Source: Pelagibius sp. Alg239-R121
Lineage (GTDB): Bacteria; Pseudomonadota; Alphaproteobacteria; Kiloniellales; Kiloniellaceae
Direction: 5' to 3'
Length of the DNA: 64,000 nt
Assembly: GCF_947331435.1 (NCBI RefSeq)
Contig: NZ_CAMZOF010000015.1
Span: 52,736-116,735, forward strand
In this document: one piece after another, positions 59,313 through 64,000 of the stretch
How positions within the stretch are numbered: position 1 is the first letter of the stretch
Layout of the letters: each line of letters starts with the position of its first letter
Made by a program: the position numbers and the translations under genes
Notes under the pieces: model-generated
What the model was told of the DNA's origin: nothing
The model's input: the letters and a program-made list of their open reading frames with translations, nothing else
The model's database searches: none

Positions 59313-60758
59313 ATGGCAAGACCAGACTATGACCTGATCGTTATCGGCGCGGGACCAGGAGGGTATGTCGCCGCAATCCGAGCGGCGCAGCTTGGCATGA
59401 AAGCTGCTGTTGTCGAACGCGAACATCTGGGCGGCATCTGCCTGAACTGGGGCTGCATTCCAACCAAAGCCCTTCTGCGGTCGGCAGAAGTGCTCGAACA
59501 CACACAGAATGCAAAAGACTTTGGCATCGACGTTGAAGGTGCGGTCGAAGCCAATGTCGGTGCGATGGTGGCGCGCTCCCGGAAGGTGTCCGCACAATTG
59601 AACGGTGGTGTCGGTCACCTTCTGAAAAAGAACAAGGTGGATATCATCTGGGGTGAAGCAAAACTGCTTGCACCCGGCAAAGTCGCTGTGGCTGCCTCAA
59701 CGAAAACCGCGGTCGAGCCCTCTCATCCTGCGCCGCGTCAGACCAAAGGTTATGGCACCTATTCAGCGAAGGGCACAATCATCGCGACGGGCGCGCGCCC
59801 TCGCGTGCTTCCCGGCCTGGAGCCGGACGGCGAAATCGTCATGACTTACTTTGAAGCAATGGTCCCCAAAACTGCGCCGGAATCCCTCCTGGTCGTCGGG
59901 TCCGGAGCAATCGGAATGGAATTCGCATCCTTCTACGCGGCCATGGGTACCAAAGTCACGGTGGTCGAGCTTTTGTCAGAGGTGTTACCTCAAGAAGATC
60001 CGGAAATAGCGAGACTTGTTCGGGACGCCTTCAAGAAGCGCGGCATTGAAGTGCTTACCTCAACCAAGATTGGCCAGATCGAACATGTTGATGGCGCCGC
60101 AAAGGTGCAGTTTGCCGATAGTGCCGGCAAGACAACGGAGCGGAAGTTCGACAAGATCATCTCAGCGGTTGGCGTAGTTCCAAACATTGAAGGTCTTGGC
60201 CTCGAAGCCCTCGGCGTGGATGTCACAAAGATCGGCATTACGACGAATGATGCAGGGGCGACAAGCTGTCAGGGGATCTACGCGATTGGTGATGTCGCAG
60301 GTGCGCCGATGCTGGCCCACAAGGCTGAACATGAAGCCGTGAACTGTGTTGAGGCCATCGCGAACGGAAGCAGCCATGCTCTTGATAAATCCCGTATTCC
60401 CGGCTGCACTTACTGTCAGCCTCAAGTCGCATCTGTTGGCCTCACGGAGGACGCTGCACGCGAAGCGGGACACAAAGTAAAGGTCGGCCGCTTTCCTTTT
60501 GCCGCAAACGGAAAGGCCGTCGCACTCGGTGAAAAGTCAGGCCTTGTAAAGACCGTTTTCGATGAAGTGACGGGTGAACTCCTCGGTGCGCATCTCGTCG
60601 GGCCTGAAGTCACTGAACTGATCCACGGTTTCGTCACAGCCATCGGCCACGAAACAACAGACGAGCATCTCCTACAGCTCATCTATCCGCACCCCACTCT
60701 GTCCGAAGCCATGCATGAATCAGTTCTGGATGCCCGCGGAACTGCGCTGCACATTTAA
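59313..60758 (+). CDS. lpdA: E3 dihydrolipoamide dehydrogenase
   Basis: FAD flavoprotein of 481 residues. GAGPGGYVAA, redox disulfide CLNWGC (Cys43, Cys48), and the C-terminal active-site YPHPTLSEAMHE. It reoxidises lipoyl groups of the E2 upstream. The start is one base after the transketolase stop. Ends the plus-strand operon. Confidence 0.93.
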   Translation: MARPDYDLIVIGAGPGGYVAAIRAAQLGMKAAVVEREHLGGICLNWGCIPTKALLRSAEVLEHTQNAKDFGIDVEGAVEANVGAMVARSRKVSAQLNGGVGHLLKKNKVDIIWGEAKLLAPGKVAVAASTKTAVEPSHPAPRQTKGYGTYSAKGTIIATGARPRVLPGLEPDGEIVMTYFEAMVPKTAPESLLVVGSGAIGMEFASFYAAMGTKVTVVELLSEVLPQEDPEIARLVRDAFKKRGIEVLTSTKIGQIEHVDGAAKVQFADSAGKTTERKFDKIISAVGVVPNIEGLGLEALGVDVTKIGITTNDAGATSCQGIYAIGDVAGAPMLAHKAEHEAVNCVEAIANGSSHALDKSRIPGCTYCQPQVASVGLTEDAAREAGHKVKVGRFPFAANGKAVALGEKSGLVKTVFDEVTGELLGAHLVGPEVTELIHGFVTAIGHETTDEHLLQLIYPHPTLSEAMHESVLDARGTALHI

Positions 60759-60792
60759 GCAGTCAAACAGTTGATTAAGCTGCGAACAGGGC

Positions 60793-60817
60793 AAACCGGC
60801 TAAACGGGTGGGTTTTT
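60793..60817 (+). terminator. weak hairpin with T-run after the E3 gene
   Basis: AAACC pairs with GGTTT around a short loop, ending in TTTTTG, about 35 bases beyond the E3 stop. The stem is short, so this is only a possible terminator. Confidence 0.3.
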
Positions 60818-61045
60818 GTTATTGAGTTTTCTTATTATTTGAAACGCTCGCAACTCCTCGGGTGTGGCAGTATCTGGCGAACATCCCAGAAACCGGGTGA
60901 AACCCCGCATCGCGCGCAGACACATCGTCTGCGTCCTGGGCAGCAGCCCCTTGATCCACATGTCTTCCAGAAAGCGCTGGTGCAGAGCCAAAGCAAAGTG
61001 GTTGGTTATGAAAAACCTCCTGTCATCGGATTGAGAAGGACCCAA
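60800..61045 (-). pseudogene. truncated tyrosine recombinase, N-terminal fragment
   Basis: An 81-codon frame whose protein (RFLEDMWIKGLLPRTQTMCL, then PDTATPEELRAFQ) matches the SAM-like N-terminal domain of tyrosine recombinases carried next to IS91-type elements. The catalytic C-terminal domain is absent; the frame ends after about 80 residues, so it is a remnant. Confidence 0.6.
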
Positions 61046-61132
61046 TCGTCAAACAGGTTCGTCCGCCCACTAATTGCGCTGAGCTCGCTTCAGAACACAT
61101 CACAAGCCACAAGCGGCAATGCCGAGAGAGCG

Positions 61133-61140
61133 GTTTCATC
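61133..61140. repeat. target-site duplication of IS66 element, left copy
   Basis: GTTTCATC immediately before the left inverted repeat; the same eight bases occur at 63,546-63,553 right after the element. Eight bases is the normal IS66 duplication. Confidence 0.85.
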
Positions 61141-61185
61141 GTGAGCGTTTGGCGTAGGCGCTCTATTGAATTTTGCGCGTGGAGT

Positions 61186-62697
61186 TTAGGCTGTCGAGGC
61201 GGCGTAATTCCACGGCAGGAGTTGGTCGATCCTGTTGATTTTATGATCCGCGATGCGGCTGAGGACGTCAGTGAGCCAGGCCTGCGGATCGATGCCGTTA
61301 AGGTTTGCGGTCTCGATCAGACTGTAGAGAATGGCAGCTGACTTTCCTCCACCTTCGAAGCCAGCAAAGAGAAAATTTTTCCGGCCGATGGCCACAGGTT
61401 TTACAGCTCGTTCCGCCGGATTATTATCGATTTCAAGTACGCCATGCTCGAGATAAGGCCGCAACTTCTTCATGCGGGTCAGGGCATAGCGGATCGCCTT
61501 AGCGAGTTCGGATTTGCCGGAGATCTTGGCCAACTGTCCACTCAACCAAATCTCCAGAGCATCAAAGATCGGCTTGGCTTTTTCCTGGCGCAGTCGCACG
61601 CGCTCTTCAGGCGGCAGACCTCGGGCTTCTTTCTCCACGCCATAGAGCTTGACGATGCGCTTGATCGTCTCCTCCGCCATCGCCGATCCTTGGGCACGAA
61701 AGATATCGACGAACTTTCGCCTGACATGCGCCGTGCAGGCAACCTCCTGGACGGAACCGCCCCGATAGAGATCGTTGAACCCGGCATATCCGTCAGCATG
61801 CATCCAGCCATTATAAGCGGCCAGGTGATTGCCGGGGTGTTCGCCCTTGCGGTCAGAGCTGAACCGATACCAGGCAGCCGGCGGATCGCAGCCTCCCCAG
61901 GGCCTCTCATCTCGGACATAGGTCCAGATCCGCGCCGTCTTGCACTTTCCGCTTCCCGGTGCCTGTAGCTTCAAGGGAGTATCGTCCGCAAAGATCGCGC
62001 GGCCCGCAAGGACGTGACGCCCAATAGCATCAGCCAGTGGCTCCAGCAGTGACGCTGAACGGCCAACCCAGCCAGCCAAGGTGGAGCGGTTCAGCTCAAG
62101 ACCGTCACGTTCAAATATCCGGCTTTGCCGATAAAGCGGCAGATGATCAGCGTATTTGCTCACAAGGACATGTGCCAACAGACCAGGGCCGGGGCGCCCG
62201 CGCTCAATCGGGCGAGAGGGTAATGGAGCCTGGACGATCCTCTCGCAACAGCGGCAGGCCATGCGCGGGCGCACAAAGCGTTTCACCACAAAGCGCCCGG
62301 GAACGTACTCCAACTCCTCGGTGATATCCTCGCCCAGGGTTTTCAAAGCGCCGCCACAATCGGCACAGGACTCTCCGGGTGACAGGACCGTATCCTCTCG
62401 CGGCAGATCAGCCGGCAAGGGCTTGCGCTTCGGCTTGCTTTTCGCTGTCGGGCAATCAGAGGCATCTGTTGACGACGGGGCTTCCCGAGCCGCCGCGACC
62501 TCCTCGTCTTCCAGGCGCAGTTGGAGCTGATCGAGCGTCTCGGATGTGACACCAAAGCGATGTTGCCGATGTCCGGCCAACTGATGTTCGAGCTTGGCGA
62601 TCTTGAGATCGCGGTTCTTCAGCTCACAGGACAGACGCGTGACCAGGTCCTTCAGATCAGCCGGATCGTCCGGCAATGTCGCGATGTCCTCGAGCAT
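61186..62697 (-). CDS. tnpC: IS66 transposase TnpC
   Basis: DDE transposase of 503 residues. CADCGGAL and CRCCERIV zinc-finger cysteines lie before the catalytic core; [16 protein letters not shown] and [10 protein letters not shown] hold the likely D-D-E residues. Intact full length for the family (about 500). Confidence 0.93.
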   Translation of the reverse strand: MLEDIATLPDDPADLKDLVTRLSCELKNRDLKIAKLEHQLAGHRQHRFGVTSETLDQLQLRLEDEEVAAAREAPSSTDASDCPTAKSKPKRKPLPADLPREDTVLSPGESCADCGGALKTLGEDITEELEYVPGRFVVKRFVRPRMACRCCERIVQAPLPSRPIERGRPGPGLLAHVLVSKYADHLPLYRQSRIFERDGLELNRSTLAGWVGRSASLLEPLADAIGRHVLAGRAIFADDTPLKLQAPGSGKCKTARIWTYVRDERPWGGCDPPAAWYRFSSDRKGEHPGNHLAAYNGWMHADGYAGFNDLYRGGSVQEVACTAHVRRKFVDIFRAQGSAMAEETIKRIVKLYGVEKEARGLPPEERVRLRQEKAKPIFDALEIWLSGQLAKISGKSELAKAIRYALTRMKKLRPYLEHGVLEIDNNPAERAVKPVAIGRKNFLFAGFEGGGKSAAILYSLIETANLNGIDPQAWLTDVLSRIADHKINRIDQLLPWNYAASTA

Positions 62698-62755
62698 AAA
62701 TAAAGGTATACGCGATCGCTCTGCGGAAAGGAATCCATCTAAATCCGATAGAGGA

Positions 62756-63103
62756 TTACCCTGCCGTCAAAGGGCGCCACGTCCGCTGCGGCGCACGCCA
62801 ATCAATCCCTTCCAGCAGCATCGCAAGCTGTGCTGAGGTGATCGACACGCGGCCCTGCGCCGGAGACGGCCAAACGAATTTCCCAGCCTCCAGACGCTTG
62901 GAGAATAGACAGGCACCCTGGCCGTCGAACCAGATCACCTTGAGCAGATCGCCACGCCGGCCACGAAACACAAAGAGATGACCGCAGTAGGGATCCTGCT
63001 CCAGAACCTTCTCCGCCAAAGCCGACAGTCCGTTAAAACCTTTCCGCATATCCGTAACCCCGGCAGCCAGCCAAACCCGTGTTTGCGCAGGAACCGGGAT
63101 CAA
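62756..63103 (-). CDS. tnpB: IS66 accessory protein TnpB
   Basis: A 115-residue IS66 Orf2 protein with the diagnostic [16 protein letters not shown] and [21 protein letters not shown]. Needed for transposition; overlaps tnpA by four bases. Confidence 0.93.
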   Translation of the reverse strand: MIPVPAQTRVWLAAGVTDMRKGFNGLSALAEKVLEQDPYCGHLFVFRGRRGDLLKVIWFDGQGACLFSKRLEAGKFVWPSPAQGRVSITSAQLAMLLEGIDWRAPQRTWRPLTAG

Positions 63104-63480
63104 GCGATCAGGCCCTTCAACAAACGCGCAAGCGCATCAGGATCAAACCCGCCTTCCGCAGAAATCCGATGGCCGCCAGAAAGCTCGATCTCAATGCGGC
63201 CCTGAGGCGGTGAACACGACGGAGCAACTGGAGGCAAAGAATCAGGCTGATCAATCGTAATCGGCAGAAACACAGCGTCATCCGTCACCGCAGCAGCCGG
63301 AGCATAACGCGGATCACGCAACCATTTAAAAATCAGGTTTGCGTTCATCGAATAACGACGCGCAACCTGCGCAACTGATACGCCAGGCGCCGTCGTCTGC
63401 TGACAGATCGATAACTTCTCATCCTCAGACCAAATCCGACGCTTGCTCCGATCGCCCACAGAGCCACCCCTGGTGTCCAC
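63100..63480 (-). CDS. tnpA: IS66 accessory protein TnpA
   Basis: A 126-residue helix-turn-helix protein, IS66 Orf1, with [13 protein letters not shown] and [21 protein letters not shown]. First gene of the element on the minus strand; overlaps tnpB. Confidence 0.9.
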   Translation of the reverse strand: MDTRGGSVGDRSKRRIWSEDEKLSICQQTTAPGVSVAQVARRYSMNANLIFKWLRDPRYAPAAAVTDDAVFLPITIDQPDSLPPVAPSCSPPQGRIEIELSGGHRISAEGGFDPDALARLLKGLIA

Positions 63481-63545
63481 CTAAACAAGTGGACACTTAC
63501 GGCAATCTAACAAAATCAGATAGAGCGCCTTCGCCGGACGCTCAC

Positions 63546-63553
63546 GTTTCATC
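63546..63553. repeat. target-site duplication of IS66 element, right copy
   Basis: GTTTCATC, identical to 61,133-61,140. Confidence 0.85.
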
Positions 63554-63881
63554 CAAGTCCGCGTTGTGTGAATTCACGCGACCTCAGATTTTGCTCCTGC
63601 AGCGAATGTCTCCTTCGACGGGCCGCACCGCAGCATGCGGAACGATCTGCCAATGGCGGGTTTGGGCCGTTATCACCAATTGTTGGAAGGCTCGAAATGT
63701 TCGCAAAGTCCGCTGATCAGACCTTGGGCCTGAGTGCGGCGGAAGCCCGCTAGCCATCCAGTACGCCTGTTATACGTGATGGGGTAAATGACTGTATTGG
63801 GTCGTGAGTTCGTAGGTTGGTTGCGGGGTGGCTTGAACCTACGGACCTAAGTTATTGATTTTATTGAAATGTGATGCGAGC
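63554..63881. other. gene-free island end with degenerate tRNA-like scar
   Basis: No supported gene. Within it, 63,817-63,855 resembles the 3' half of the initiator tRNA (TTGGTTGCGGGG, then TTGAACCTACGGACC) but with broken pairing, so it may be a decayed attachment scar. Confidence 0.5.
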
Positions 63882-63920
63882 AAAAATATAAGCCCTGTAA
63901 CCTGTTGAGGTTGCGGGGCT
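63882..63920 (-). terminator. terminator of the initiator tRNA
   Basis: Read on the minus strand, AGCCCCGCAACC and GGTTACAGGGCT form a stem with two mismatches around a six-base loop, followed by TATATTTTT. It starts 16 bases beyond the tRNA 3' end. Confidence 0.65.
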
Positions 63921-63933
63921 TTATTTGTTTTGA

Positions 63934-64000
<67 letters not shown>

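Larger units (their letters stand above)
61141..63545 (-). mobile_element. complete IS66-family insertion sequence
   Basis: A 2,405-base element with imperfect terminal inverted repeats of about 35 bases (left begins GTGAGCGTTTGGCGTAGGCG, right inward GTGAGCGTCCGGCGAAGGCG) and an eight-base target duplication GTTTCATC. It carries the three IS66 genes tnpA, tnpB and tnpC with intact frames. Recent insertion is likely since the duplication is exact. Confidence 0.92.

Noticed and set aside
40280..60758. Calvin cycle operon, suggested by CbbY, Gph/CbbZ, class II aldolase and transketolase
   Set aside because: No RuBisCO, phosphoribulokinase or CbbR is present, and the ABC importer with FGGY kinase points to sugar catabolism.
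63491..63508. Earlier guess that the IS66 element ends at ACTTAC near 63,500
   Set aside because: The flanking eight bases do not match the left side, whereas ending at 63,545 gives both matching inverted repeats and an exact duplication.

Overview
The window looks like chromosome of a denitrifying alphaproteobacterium of fairly high GC. The evidence is the Paracoccus-like arrangement (nirI divergent from nirS, nirECF-DL-GHJN, nosRZDFYLX, norCBQDEF), twin-arginine signals on the nos proteins, and FNR-type TTGAC-N4-GTTAA boxes. I cannot name the genus from sequence alone. The left edge cuts an NhaC-type antiporter gene and the right edge cuts an initiator tRNA gene.

Region 1 (about 1 to 30.5 kb) is a nitrite-to-dinitrogen supercluster. 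The minus-strand operon nirS-nirE-nirC-nirF-nirDL-nirG-nirH-nirJ-nirN plus a CbiX-type chelatase makes cytochrome cd1 nitrite reductase and its heme d1. Divergent from it run nirI and nnrS, then nosR-nosZ-nosD-nosF-nosY-nosL-nosX (N2O reductase and its maturation), two small c-type cytochromes, and norC-norB-norQ-norD-norE-norF (NO reductase). The convergent dnr/nnrR regulator and a DUF4202 gene close the block. Near-identical Dnr/NNR boxes stand before nirS/nirI, nosR and norC, and a weaker one before dnr, so the cluster reads as one NO-responsive regulon. No nitrate reductase is present.

Region 2 (about 30.8 to 38.4 kb) is a disaccharide or glucoside module. It has a sodium:solute symporter, beta-phosphoglucomutase, a SorC-family regulator, a GH65 phosphorylase and a PfkB kinase. 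GCATAA-type repeats in its promoter regions may be SorC operators.

Region 3 (38,822 to 63,953) appears to be a 25-kb genomic island in the 3' end of the initiator tRNA gene. An exact 20-bp direct repeat, TTTGGTTGCGGGGGCAGGAT, bounds it, and a tyrosine recombinase sits just inside the distal end. Its cargo is two divergent operons around an RpiR regulator. One encodes an ABC sugar importer, a transglutaminase-like protein, an FGGY kinase, a VOC protein, a class II aldolase, a CbbY-like phosphatase, a YihU-like short-chain hydroxyacid/aldehyde reductase and a Gph-like phosphatase. The other interleaves a complete 2-oxoacid (or acetoin) dehydrogenase complex with sugar enzymes: E1alpha, E1beta, an unusual 406-residue transaldolase, E2, transketolase, E3. 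Both operon promoters share TTGGTGAAAATTT. I do not recognise this as a described pathway and consider it the most interesting system here.

The right end of the island carries a truncated recombinase and a complete IS66-family element (61,141 to 63,545) with exact inverted ends and an 8-bp target duplication, then the tRNA terminator and the partial tRNA.
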